Of a stretch of 64,000 bases of DNA, positions 34,961-46,900 are shown piece by piece. The stretch is taken from positions 5,146,001 through 5,210,000 of the forward strand of contig NC_134767.1 in the NCBI RefSeq assembly GCF_050436995.1, given 5' to 3'. The stretch is from Anticarsia gemmatalis (lineage: Eukaryota; Arthropoda; Insecta; Lepidoptera; Erebidae). How positions within the stretch are numbered: position 1 is the stretch's first letter; each line of letters opens with the position of its first letter. The notes under the pieces are model-generated. The model worked only from the letters and a program-made list of their open reading frames with translations. It did no database searches and was not told the origin of the DNA. The position numbers and the translations under genes were made by a program.

Positions 34961-37900
34961 AAACAAAACGTAAGGTGGAATTAAATACGGTACGTAGAAT
35001 TCTAAGTGTAAATGTGATACATTTTGAAAGTAACAAAGAAACAAAGGAAAAGCTAATGTAGGTAGAACACACAGTAAAGCACAAAGTAAAATAATTTGGG
35101 CAGTAACTTTCGCATTTTCGACAAGTAACTCCGGCTCAACTATTTTAATGGGGAATGTTTCTGACGTTGCTATCTCTCGTTTGAAACTAAACGTCACATC
35201 TCTCGTACCAACGTACCTAGATTGCAATTAGCGCGAGAGAGATAGATGATACATTCAAACGGCGACGAATAGAACGGAAATTGAGTGGACCCTTTTCACT
35301 TTAAGGCGAAACCTCACAAAACCGTGGATAAGAAAGTTTTTGGGTACATATCTGAAAAATTGGAGTTAAACGGTGTTTCCTTGAAATAGTTTTACTTTAA
35401 AAGTTTATTTGGATCCTAAGGGAGTAGAACTGTTTTAAGATGCCAATATTAATAAAGACATTGTTTTGAATCCATTTGGTTGATCATAAGAAAAGCAAGT
35501 GGCAACAACGATTCGTTATGATCCTAAACAATTATTATCATAAGTCTGTATCGTCCTACTGCTAGGCAAAGCCTTTTCCATAGATGTCATAGGCCAAAGT
35601 TAATTTATAAAGTGCTGACCGAATCCCTAAACGACACTCAATTTTAAGTAACTAAAGAAAAACAAATTCCCTTGTTAATTTTCACAACATTTTAAATTCG
35701 CTCCACACTTTCCTTAACACTGCATAATGCACAGCAATACAATAGACCAACACAATAAATAAACAAACGCCTTCATAAAAGCTATTAAAAGTATTCTCGA
35801 CCAGTGTAGTCGAAATGTTTCGACTACGGTAGTCGTACAACGAGTAACGGATGAATATCGCAGTCACGGACCACAAATTGTTTTTGTGGTTGCTTTAATT
35901 ATTTCCACTTGGTGATCTTATACGTGGATAAAGAATTTGGAAGTGACCAGCAATTGTTTATTAATTTCACATTTTTTAACACTATTTCTAGGTTCAAGTT
36001 AAACAATTACTTATCCATTGCATTAATGGTGAGCGAAGACCATTGTATTTATACTTTGCATCTGTGAAAGCTCTTTAAACAACAAATTCGTTGATTGACT
36101 ACCCAAAAAAAATCGAATAAATATGAACGATCCAATGATAAACGATATAGACGATTAAGATTAAAAATATGATTTTTAAATCTCATTTCAAATGGCTATA
36201 TCGTCAATTGTAAACTTATAAATTACATAATTATGTTGTTTTTCGGTCTAAGATTTTTACCATTTATTTATTTTGTAATTAATTCTAATTCTCTCCATAA
36301 CACCAAAAGCGTCAACAAAGCAAGTTTATATTTAAACCAGTTCATATCTTGTTATTATCTATATCTGCAACACTGTCCTTAGCGGGCCACATCCGCTACA
36401 ACACGACGCAATAAAGATGCACACTTGTCATCGCGTGTTGTTTATACTTTTAGTTTCACACTTAATTCTACTGTGGGTTATGTTATTTTAGCGAGTTTTG
36501 TACTACACAAATGCTTAGCTATTTAGATAGAAAATAAAATATTCTTGTATGTACGTTTGTCACGGGCTATGGTGGGATAGGCATATAAAAATGAGACACG
36601 GTGTATCCGATTGAAGGTACCGCGTCCTGGCTAGCTTGTGGTGACAGTAGAAGGTTTTAGTCGGTATGCCGGGACGCCTTGCTGGCAGGAGAGCCTAACA
36701 CACCTTTGCTTTTTCCCTGAAGCGGAGCATGCACTATTGCATTTTTCTAACCTAAAAAATTGCATGAAAAATGACCAAAACAAAGAAAGGCCTATACTCA
36801 ATAGCGGGTAAAGTTACGCTTTGCATAAAAATATCGCTATCAACAAAAGAAAACAAAAGCAAAACAATCGGTATCGATCCATAATATCGTATGCTAAAAA
36901 TCGATGCGACCAATACAGTTCACAGATAACGGAGCCGTAGCGAGATATCTATCTCTTACACGTTTACCGATCCGATAATCTACTTACAAACTTACCAACG
37001 TTTCTGTCCACAAGGGAAATGCGATCCCTTACTTCCCTGATTGCTCATCTCGGTTTAAAATGAAAATTCAAATGGGTATTGTTAACTTAATCAATACTGG
37101 CTCACGGAAATCCTTTAATAAAGATTACAAACCCGAAATCTCCAAGTTTGGTCCCAAAACGAGACCGCTTACAAAACTAATGGGCGATAGGAAGGCATTT
37201 TCAATTTTACCTGCGATTTACATATTCAATGAGATTGAGACTTGATGGCGTTTCGACGTTGATCTAAGAATTTGCATAAAACTGAAAAAAAGGCCTCGAG
37301 CTGTTTGGAAATATTTAATTAAAGAGGTTTTGGGACAAGTGCTTAAGGAAACAAGTCGTGTTCTGGTAAAATTAATCAACTTTTTGATAGCATTCGGGTG
37401 TAACCTAGATTTTTTTTACCTACATATATTTTTAAAGAATACTGGTAGGTACTACTTTTACACAAATTAGTGACTAATTTCATCGTGCGTTCACGATAAC
37501 CAGAGTCTTATTGATGGTACTTTATTTATAAGTAACACTCTATTTATTTACTACTAATTTTATTGCAACTGTCTGGAGTACATCTAAGAGTATTCAATAT
37601 TGAATGATTGAGTGAAAAAACAAATATTGATTTGGTTAAATCTGTTAAAACAAAGGAATTGCTAAATTAAATATTAGAAGTAGTAAATAAAATTGAGAAG
37701 TAGTGTATAAATATACAATTTTATGATCAAATGCGAAAAAACACCTCATTGGTTGTTGAAATATAAAATGTTAATTTTCAATCGAATTGTACAATTTACA
37801 AATCCAAAGAGATGTAAATTAAAAATAATTCCTAAAAAAATCTCATTCCGAAATAAGATTTTGTCGAAATTAATAAAATTTCACCCTTTCATTTAAATGG

Positions 37901-38585
37901 AGTTGCAATTGTTTAGCGATAATTGTATTTACCTTTCAATTTTCAATTACGTTATTTAGATTTTTATTTAGTTGTTGACATTTTGGTAGAGCTCTGAAAC
38001 AAGCGATTAGAACTTAAGCTGAAAGTATTTTTTCATTTTATACTGTTATGAGAGTTGAAACAAACTAACATAGTATCAGATGGAATATGATTAAATGGTA
38101 CGTGGTAAACTAATTTTCTTCTTATTCGTTTATTCGAAGTGATATTATATATAATTTTGCATTGCGACTTGGATGGTTGGCAGAAATGAAAAAAAAAAGT
38201 ATAAAATCCTAAGGAACTAACTGTTAAGTATATTTTAAACATACAATTCTCGATTCTCGTTAAACTGTACAAGTGTACAGTACTGGTATATTCTGAAATG
38301 ATTACTAAACTCGCTTTTTTCCCAGCCACACTTGAGGTCGCGTACTATAACTCATTTTAAAACGTCCCAAAGATCAGATCAGTTTAGAGGTCAGACAAGT
38401 TTCGGGAGGGATGCAAACCTACGACGAAGGGTATAAACTTGTTTACACAGTTCGATATTGTATTAACGTTTCGAGTTAAATTCAATTTTGTGTATTTGTC
38501 CGATGATATCGTTTATTTTACAATCTGATTTGAGAGCGTTGTCAGTTTCGTTGTTTTATGGGTTTATTATACTTTTTCTTATTTA
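34961..38585. other. Long stretch without a recognised gene
   Basis: Small open frames at 34922-35227 and 35682-35876 (minus) lack an ATG or a recognisable domain. A less AT-rich block at about 36570-36730 (CCGCGTCCTGGCTAGCTTGT) may be a repeat. Nothing else is supported. Confidence 0.4.
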
Positions 38586-38676
38586 AAAGACAACTCCCGC
38601 ACTAAGAATTTCTCTTGTGTCGCGGGAACTTTTAACAACGGAAACAAAGTACAACCAGACCCGAAACACTTATTCA
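38586..38676 (-). mobile_element. 3' fragment of the tRNA-derived SINE
   Basis: AAGACAACTCCCGCACTAAG and CTTGTGTCGCGGGAAC, as in the 3' end of 50421-50622. The tRNA head is absent. Confidence 0.7.
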
Positions 38677-38761
38677 AACCTAAAGCTATACACTCTACGA
38701 AGATGTAGGTATACCCTAGTTTCTACTCTTATATTTTATGTACGAGTAAGTGCGCGTAAGT

Positions 38762-38825
38762 AAACATTTATTTATCTAACCATAGAAACAAACTTTTGTT
38801 TCTATGGTTAGATAAATAAATGTTT
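38762..38825. repeat. Perfect 31-bp hairpin
   Basis: The left arm, starting AAACATTTATTTATCTAACC, is mirrored exactly over 31 bp with only CT between the arms. No known element surrounds it. Confidence 0.9.
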
Positions 38826-39794
38826 GTTATTATTTCGCGCAAAGGCTACTGAATAGATTATAATCCCTGGTACTCGGTTTATAACCAGGTATAGAACAAT
38901 TTGAGTGTCTAGTGTTTGTTTGAAGTCATGCATTGGAAGATTTTGCGAAAGAATAACAAATACATTTTGAAACATTCACGATTATAATCTAAGTAAAAAG
39001 TTTGGTGGTAAGTAATTTTCTTAAACCTAGTTCTGAGCGTATTATCTATTCACAATGCACTTACACATGGCACAGATGTGGTACCATGATTATCCTGAGC
39101 TAGTTATAGGTTCCAATAGATTTCTAGTAAACGAGACGGCTTGATGAAATTGAGACACAGATTTGCTTTTCCGTTCCGAGAACCTATGTATGTTAAGTTA
39201 CTTTTTATTATAGGTATATAAAAAGTAGCATATAGGTACATCAGTGCTCAAAGTTCTACATGGTAACGACATATGTATACCATTAGATTTACTTGCCTCC
39301 TTTAATCCCTTTAGTAATATCGTTAAACATATTATTATTTGTGTCTTTGTATAGTAATAGTTAGGTAATGGAATTACTTTACTCCTTAGATTTCTAGGTA
39401 CTAAAACTAAATCACCCAGTTGATTTCTTACAATTAAAACTGCACAGTTTTACCAAATCAAGTAGAAAAAGTTAAGAACCCAGAATCCTGTGTAAAATAT
39501 TCTCATCGCAGATTAGATAAATGAATAAGGATAAGACAATCTTATATGCAAATAGCCGAGTCTACAGGTGTAGCCTGATTTCTTTGCTAATTAAAACTTT
39601 TTATAGTCCCGACTTTTGCCTTTTAACTTCTATTCTCAATGTTAAAGATTTGCATTTTAAGATGTCTGGGGCTGGGCTAAGATTTTGAAGCTAAAGTTTT
39701 CTTAACCAGGTTTATTGTAGGTATAGAATGAGAGACTTTATGTACTTACTCTCATAGGCGTGGGGACGTTTTTCGTATGTAATTGGTTGATGAT

Positions 39795-39874
39795 TTGGGT
39801 TATTCACCATCTCGACACAAGAGACTGGACACACGTATGTCTAGTCTCTTGTGTCGAGTTGGTGAATAACCCAA
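39795..39874. repeat. 80-bp near-perfect hairpin
   Basis: The arm TTGGGTTATTCACC, one mismatch, then CTCGACACAAGAGACT is mirrored on the other side. Pairing continues inward (with a G-T pair) to a six-base loop CACGTA. The size and shape resemble a pre-miRNA or foldback element. Which strand, if any, is transcribed is unknown. Confidence 0.85.
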
Positions 39875-40462
39875 TGATTTCATAGCATATTAAATTGTGA
39901 TATTTAAACATTGCCAGTATTATTTATGTTTGTGAAGTCATAATGCATAATGCGGGAGTTGTCTTTTACAAACAAGATTTTATTCCTTTTCAAGTATTAA
40001 AATGATTCAGCGAACATTAAAAAATATTTCCAACTACTTAGACTTTTGAAATATGGGACGATTTAAACAAAAAATAAACTATTATCTATCTACAGTTAAA
40101 TTATTTAACAAATTAAAAAAAACCCTACAGAAATTCAATTATGTTTAACATTGTAGTACGTAGCGAATTGAGCTCAGAGGTCAATGACGCATAAGGCTTT
40201 ACAGTTGTCAAAATCGACAAAAACTATAACCTCTTTGTAACGCGTAGTTTTATGAACTATCTAAAAAGATGAAATAACTGAATCAAATTGGCACGGTGCG
40301 ATCGTACATCGCCGATATCGAAATGAAAAGTTTCCATGATTGAAAACGCGCTAACAAATTTTCAGTATAACTTGTTTAGCCCCGCTATTTCACGGATGTT
40401 AAAAGCTTACGCCATATTAAAATTTAATAGCATTTTTTTTTTATATTATTTGTATCGCAATT
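39875..40462. other. Intergenic, nothing recognised
   Basis: Only a scrap of a SINE 3' end (GCGGGAGTTGTCTTTTA, about 39953) is seen. Confidence 0.4.
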
Positions 40463-40957
40463 GTCTACAGTGCTACGAGATTTAGATATTTAAAATGTAT
40501 TAGAAAAATAGTTCAAATATGGCGTCCGCTACAGGCGGTGATCAGTGCCTCGATTCTCTACTACTATCGACTACCGACAACCGAACTGTCATCGAGAAAA
40601 TTTGTATGAAAATCTGATCAGCGCCTCTGACGGGTGTCGTAGGAAACATTTTGGCAGTACATTCTAAATGTCAAATGTCGATAGCTAGCCGGTTGTCGGT
40701 AGTCGATAGTGGTACAGAATCGGGGTACAGTACCTCGATTCTCTACCACTATCGACTACCGACAACCGGCTAGCTATCGAAGTTTTGACATTTAATGACC
40801 TGCCAAAATGTTTCCTACGACACCCGCCAGAGGCGCTGATCAGATTTTCATACAAAATTTCTCGATGACAGTTCGGTTGTCGGTAGTCGATAGTAATAGA
40901 GAATCGAGGCACAGATTTTTTTGATAGCTAGCCGGTTGTCGATAGTAGAAGAAAATC
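40463..40957 (+). mobile_element. 165-bp MITE copy split by a palindromic insertion
   Basis: The left half (TCGCAATTGTCTACAG to GCGGTGATCA at 40544) and the right half (AGATTTTTTTGATAGCTAGC to GAAAATCGCGC) join into one family copy once 40545-40912 is removed. Confidence 0.7.
40545..40912. repeat. 368-bp palindrome made of two MITE copies
   Basis: Arms of about 184 bp: GTGCCTCGATTCTCTACTAC at the left end is mirrored at 40893-40912 and similarity continues to the centre near 40728 with few mismatches. Each arm is a MITE copy with GATCAGCGCCTCTGACGGGT or its inverse. The arms are closely alike, suggesting recent duplication or conversion. Confidence 0.85.
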
Positions 40958-42434
40958 GCGCTTTTGACATTAATTTGTTTTGATGCATCATTACTGATGA
41001 TTGATAAAATCTCTGTTACGGATTTTCCAAACATTATGATGCGTAATTATTCAAGTATTTATAATCGAATGGATCAGCGTAATTTCTGTCTAGATAAAAA
41101 TAAAAGATTGACCTGATTGGACTATGAGTCCTACCGAATACCTATCAAAACTCCACACCTTTTTCAGGAAACTGGTATCTCTTGATATCGCTGTAAAACA
41201 ATGATATAATTATAACCATTTATTTTATTATTGTTGTGAATATTTAGATATGACGTTTTATAATTACTGCTTACATAATATAATAATATTGAAGATGTTG
41301 TAAAAATACCAATCTTCTTAATCCCAAAATATATATTGCGTGGACTCAAGGTCTTATTTTTCCCTCGTACGGGAGGAGGCAAGGGTTAATATGTTCCGTT
41401 GTTTGGCTGTGGGTTTGTTTTTCAATCACGTTAGAACTACAGAACTAATTTTGATGCAAGCAATTTTTAATCTGGATTGATTGAACACTTGTTTATCCCG
41501 GAAAAGCTTTTCACGCAGGCGAAGCCGTGAAAAGAGATTTTTTTAATAAACTATTTAATCAAATTATTCCTTGTAATCAATGAATTCAGTGAATTAACTG
41601 ACAATCGTAAATTTTTATATATATTATTGATATGTATCTGCTTAAGAGCCACTTACTTTGAAATATTATGATTCATTAAGAAGTTTATTGTGATAAATAT
41701 TATTATCGTTGATCTAAAATTAATACTTATTGATATGATAGTGAAAGATAATTGTATAATCTTCGTCGATTGAACTCCTTTTATAATTACCTCTGATATA
41801 ATGTTATTTTGTGTATTAGCCCGTTTTTTAACTTTATTATTATTTTAATAATTAATTATTAATATTGTTTATTCTTAGTTTTAGTAGTAGCTTTATTCTT
41901 AGAAAGTACAGAATAATATCCAGTTAGATTCTACATTCTATATATTTTAGTTTTTTTTGCAAACATGAAAAAAACTAGTTTCCAAAGCATCGACAACGTA
42001 CTCTTTGTGTATCAAAATTGAACTTTTCGCTATTCTTACACAGATGGCGCTTGAAACTAATGCCGAAACGTCTAGCAAGTCAAGTTGTGAGACAAAAGTA
42101 CACCGTACGCCTCTATCACCTGTACTACTTAAGTCGTTGTCGCTTTTATTTTTGTTCGCCTTCTGCACAATGCCTTGTTGGCACATAAAGTAAAGCACAT
42201 ACTAGAAATGATGATTATTGTATCAATTCAACTTTGAGTGACGTACCGAATTTATCGGCATTATTATCAGCGTTCATATTACCGTGTGTAATGTGTTAGC
42301 CCCTCGTCCCGCACACTATCGTAAGGATGTACCAATATCTATAAAACAAAACCTTTATCAAGCCAGTATCAATACTTACTAAAACATCGGCCAACAAACA
42401 AGTCTCCAAATTTAAACAAATTTTACTTTTTTAT
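40958..42434. other. Intergenic before the lysozyme-like gene
   Basis: Mostly unrecognised. About 41400-41545 resembles a decayed repeat. At about 41950-42200 both strands have small open frames in a less AT-rich block with no recognised domain. Confidence 0.35.
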
Positions 42435-42525
42435 ACTGTCCCACTGCTGGGCAAGGGTCTCCTCCTAAACTAGGGAGGGGTTAGGCCTTGAGTCCGCCAC
42501 GCTGGCCAAATGCGGGTTGAGAATT
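42435..42525 (+). repeat. Interspersed LINE-tail-like repeat
   Basis: CTGTCCCACTGCTGGGCAAG, GGTCTCCTCC, GAGGGGTTAGGCCTTGAGTC, CCGCCACGCTGGCCAAATGC. It lies 40-130 bp upstream of candidate exon 1a. Confidence 0.75.
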
Positions 42526-42562
42526 TACTTTTAAAAACAAAACATATAGTTCACCTGTTACA

Positions 42563-42698
42563 ATGAAAATAACAAAAATATTGTGCGTCGTATTGTTTTT
42601 TCTGTGCGGACTGAGTGATTCCAAAAAATTCGAAAGGTGTCAATTAGTCAGAGAATTGATAAAAACGAAACAGTTGCAGAAGTCCTTTCTGGGTTGCT
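42563..42698 (+). CDS. Alternative or relic first exon 1a, lysozyme-like gene
   Basis: A 136-nt first exon: signal peptide MKITKILCVVLFFLCGLSDS, then the lysozyme N-terminal pattern KKFERCQLVRELIKTKQLQK and SFLGC, ending at T|GTAAGT. It is the same length and phase as exon 1b (43910-44045) and would join exon 2 (48097) by the same T|GG Trp codon. Both start like c-type lysozymes, where the first Cys is followed by LV.EL. No second set of exons 2-5 is seen between 42.7 and 43.9 kb. It is therefore either a true alternative first exon or what remains of a tandem duplicate. The frame and donor are intact, which slightly favours use. A SINE starts 17 bp after the exon. Confidence 0.65.
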
Positions 42699-42715
42699 GT
42701 AAGTATATTTTATTG

Positions 42716-43000
42716 TTCTTCTTCTTCTTTTTATGGTATGGTTAGTGGTCAACCTGTTGTCAAAGTTGTTCAAGCCATACGTAGGCCTTTGACGTGGCTT
42801 AGCGACTGCTATCTTAGACGGCACGTAAAAAGTCTGTCCCAGTTGTTGTCTATACAGCTGGGACCGACTGTTTACGTGCTTTCCGAAGCACGGAGACGCC
42901 CATTTCATATACTCCTATGCGGTCACCCATCTATCGAATGACCGCGCCAAAGTTTGCTTGGCCGCAAGTTTATTTGTCCCATGTAATGAGCGAGCCTGTT
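42716..43000 (-). mobile_element. 5S rRNA-derived SINE, second copy
   Basis: On the minus strand: GGCGCGGTCATTCGATAGAT, GGGTGACCGCATAGG, a body with AACAACTGGGACAGAC, then AACAACTTTGACAACAGGTT, ACCATACCAT and an AAG-rich tail. Inserted 17 bp past the donor of exon 1a. Confidence 0.8.
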
Positions 43001-43035
43001 GCCATAAATCGGGCTCGTCACGAAACTCTGGCGTA

Positions 43036-43070
43036 ACTTATACACTTACAATACATGTAAGTGTATAAGT
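43036..43070. repeat. Short perfect hairpin
   Basis: The 15-bp arm ACTTATACACTTACA is mirrored around ATACA. Confidence 0.8.
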
Positions 43071-43681
43071 GTATATATGTACATTCATAGTAAAATTGAG
43101 TGATTTAATGTAGTCACATTGTAATATGTCTGTATGTATGTATTGCAAAGGCAAAGGCCGTGGCGTAGCGGCTAACGTTACCATTTAGCGCACATGACCC
43201 ACAAATTGCGAATATAAACGTACTAAAAATAACTTAAACATCTTTATCATATCAAAGTACGAGCGTATCCGTGTAAAGATAATAGTAATTAATCATTCTA
43301 AAACCGCAAAAACAATCTAACTACAAGACAATCAGCTGACATTGACATTCAAACTACTCCAAGCGAGTTCAACTCTTAACGCGCTAATTGTAAGATGTAT
43401 TATTGTGAATCAGTACTTTAAACATATGAATCATATGAATATAATAGTAGTGTCTGTCTTCGATTTCAAAGTAACTATGTCTTCTCGATTGTTTATAATT
43501 ATACGATGCTACGATAAATACAACTAGTGACAGTATTTTTTTTATAGGACTTTAAACGCAACCAGCTATAGGAGTTTGTAGAGTTGGCCTTAGGTTACAT
43601 TTCATCCTAGAATCTTTACGTCTTTTGAGAGAAAGAACCTAAATCGCGAAATAGGTGCAGGAGAAATCAATATTAAACTGT

Positions 43682-43832
43682 AGCGCCATTGTCTACCACT
43701 ATCGACAACCGGCTATGTATCGAGAAATGTTGCTATCTGATCAGCGCCTCTAGCGAGCATCATAGAAACTATTTTTGCAGTACATTTTAAATGTCAAAAT
43801 TCTCGGTAGTACCGTCTGTAGAGAATACGCGC
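43682..43832 (-). mobile_element. 165-bp MITE family, copy 10
   Basis: AGCGCCATTGTCTACCACTA, ATCAGCGCCTCTAGCGAGC, CAGTACATTTTAAATGTCA, ending TGTAGAGAATACGCGC. It ends 78 bp before the ATG of exon 1b, so it may form part of the promoter. Confidence 0.75.
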
Positions 43833-43909
43833 TTCTGAATCAAACTGATAGGCAAAGCTAGTATAGAATAATTGCTGCTATGAATGTATTCATAAAGATA
43901 AGTACAGGC

Positions 43910-46900
43910 ATGCGGTTCACACGTGTTGTTTTAGTTCTGTGTTGTTGTGTGTGTTATGTGTTTAGTAAAAGATTTGAGACGAGGTGCAAGTTGGTGAGGG
44001 AATTGATGAAAGTCGGAGTTCCCAATGATATGTTCTTGGGGCAATGTAAGTTGAATTAAAAAAAAATGAACAAACGGAAAATCTAAATAAAGAATTACAA
44101 TAATTAAGAGTCATTTTACAAGAGGTTGTGCACTCGTAAATTATTTAGAAATACGACGTATAGAAATATTAGACACATGCATGTATTTAGTATGAAGTTT
44201 AGTATAACAAACCATCATTGTGTATCGATATTTGCATATTTCTGAATACATTAGTGATCAAGATTATCAAGTGAAAAATATTTTTGTATATTAGGATCGA
44301 AACACTATTAAAATCTGTAGTTTTATAAGCATTTGAGCTAAAGAAAATATTCACATCACATTTTTCTTGAGCATAGGACAGGATAATTATGCAATGGCGT
44401 CGTAAGCATTTCATTAGATACATCCTGTAAGTGACTAAGAAATTAAATCATATAGCAATTTAAGTATTACTATTCTCGCAAATCATAGTTATTTTCCTTA
44501 TGACTACAATCGAATAGAGGATAGTGATGTCATTCCAATTTCTTCAAACTTGTGTCATTGAAATGACAACATTAGAATCAGGGGGGCTATCACGTATCTC
44601 AGGTGACGACTATTTGAAAGGCACTATGCTGTACATTGTTTTCTCCCTTAGAACATAGTGACTAACACGTTACGTCAAAACAGCACTGTACTGAATAGTG
44701 ACCATCAATTTTGGCGTACATTAGCTGTCAACTGCTTGCTTGATACGTGATAAACCCGCTGATCTTAGAAAGCCTGTCATGACTACTTTTTTATCAGAAA
44801 TCTAAGGTTATTTTAGATACATTGTAAATTCCAAGACTACTAAGTTGTCAGACTACCTATAGTTCATCTCGTATGCCACTTAAGAGTTACATTCGTAAAG
44901 GACTCGCATAAAATATCATATTTTTTCAAATTACTCAGTTTTTAATTAACATAATTAGTAACATTAAAACACAACAGAATAAAAATAATTCAAAAACCTT
45001 CATAAGTTACATTTCATGTTAAAACTTTTCATAAAATAAAAGCCTAATAATTCCAATTACTTTTCAGTTAAGAACCTCAATTAAGGCTTTTAAAATTATA
45101 CAGGGCGGTGTTATAATGCATTAAGTGCAATATAAAAGTCACGCATTACTTTATGAAAAGAATTTTGCATATTATTATGAGTATCACGCGAACGGTCAAA
45201 TTGCACTTTGTAATATTACTACAGACTGTGATATTTTAAAATGATTTACTTCACCATTAGTTTTAAGCGACAGTGAAATTTTATGATTTTAATACGCTTC
45301 TAAACTATGTTTAGATTTTTTTCTTATAATAATAGAAGGTTATTATGTTCTATTTTACACGTAATTTGCAACATATTTCTTTCTGCCGAGCGAAGTGTGT
45401 GCAATAAAACGATTGAGGTATAATAATATAATGTCTTGGAATTTTTTATGAATAACTATAATGGTTATTGAAATTTTTCTGTTATTAGGAACTGTTTTTG
45501 ATGACTTTTTTGCTTATATTTGATGTTTTATGGCGATGGCATGATGATAGAAAAATAGATTCCTTTGCAGTAGTTACTATTAATATAATAAATATAACAT
45601 ATAATGTATATGCTATAATTGCAAAAGGTATGGTTTAAAACCGGTCGCGTCTTGCAGAACATCCATAGTCATGATAGCATCATATTAACTGCAGTGGGAA
45701 TTCCGTAATTAATTCAATGGATATAACGACTACAAGTACAAACGTACTGACGCAGAATTAAATAAGTCGTGGGAAAATCATTTTATTCTATTGTTGTGAT
45801 GCATTTAACAGGAAAAAATACAAAATGACGATTGTTATGCCGGGAAAAAATAAAACGATGCATATTTTGACCTTATTTTATTAGGAGATAATATTAACGA
45901 TCGACCGTGGTTACGGGTTGACTCAATTTCAAAGAAAGGTATAATATCATATAGATAGAAGGTGTATAAGATACCTAATATTATAGGATAGGTATTATAT
46001 CCTTTATTTTTAAATCGCGTTTAAGACCCGTTGCATTATAATATTATGTGTACAAGTTGCGAGAGTTACAACCATTATTAGGAGATGCAACACAGGTACA
46101 AAGTGCATGCAGACCCGGTAAAGCAACAGAAACATATTTATTGTATATTTTGCTCTAAAGTTTATGCCATCAAAAACATTCTGTAAAAAACCCCAAGTCT
46201 CGCTGCTCATTCTCTGTGCCGTAAAAAGCTGTAAGATCTATGTAATACCAAGTCAATGTATCTATTTAGTCTCTACTTAAAGGACTTTCTGTCTTAAATT
46301 ATTACATAAGTTGTTATCATGCCAATATCAAAAGTATTTTACGTTTAAAACGAATAGTTTGTCAAATATCATTTTATGTTATTTTTGTTTATACCGACAG
46401 GGTTACGGCTCGGTTCAAATATTATCAACTGGGTTTTTACCAATTTCGTAGGTATGTAGCAATAATTTGGGCCAAATCTTTTAAAAATGAACCATTTACA
46501 AACAACTAATAAATAACACCACTTTATTTAAATAAATTGCCAAAGCCCCAACTATTGTTTTTGCATTAAGGATACGATGTACGTAGCTAAATAGTTAATA
46601 GAAATGAACCATATAAATGTATCGCACGTACTAAATAAAAAAACGTCGTCTAACACATACTTGAATGTAAAAGACAGCATTAAAGGGGCATTTGTCGGTA
46701 TTGAAATGTTTTGCAAATTGAATGGGGCAATAGGCACCCCCGGGACATTATATCTCGTTAATTGCTTCCCGCTTGTTCTATTGTGACCTTCGCCGTGACC
46801 TTGACTGATGAACTGTGTACGGGTACTTAAATGTATGGCTACGGTTGAAACAATGTTTCTAGTCCCCGGTTTCTGAGGTACATTTAGAAGTAAAGTCTAT

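Noticed and set aside
34922..35227. 101-codon minus frame with hydrophobic stretches
   Set aside because: No ATG, overlaps a MITE end, no recognisable domain; the hydrophobic look comes from AT-rich codons.
35682..35876. 64-codon minus frame with one hydrophobic stretch
   Set aside because: Starts at TTG, no acceptor site in phase, no homologue recognised.
40685..41034. Two minus-strand frames of 64-75 codons with similar peptides
   Set aside because: Their similarity comes from the MITE palindrome, not from paralogous genes.
42648..42941. Frames on both strands after exon 1a
   Set aside because: They lie in the 5S-derived SINE.
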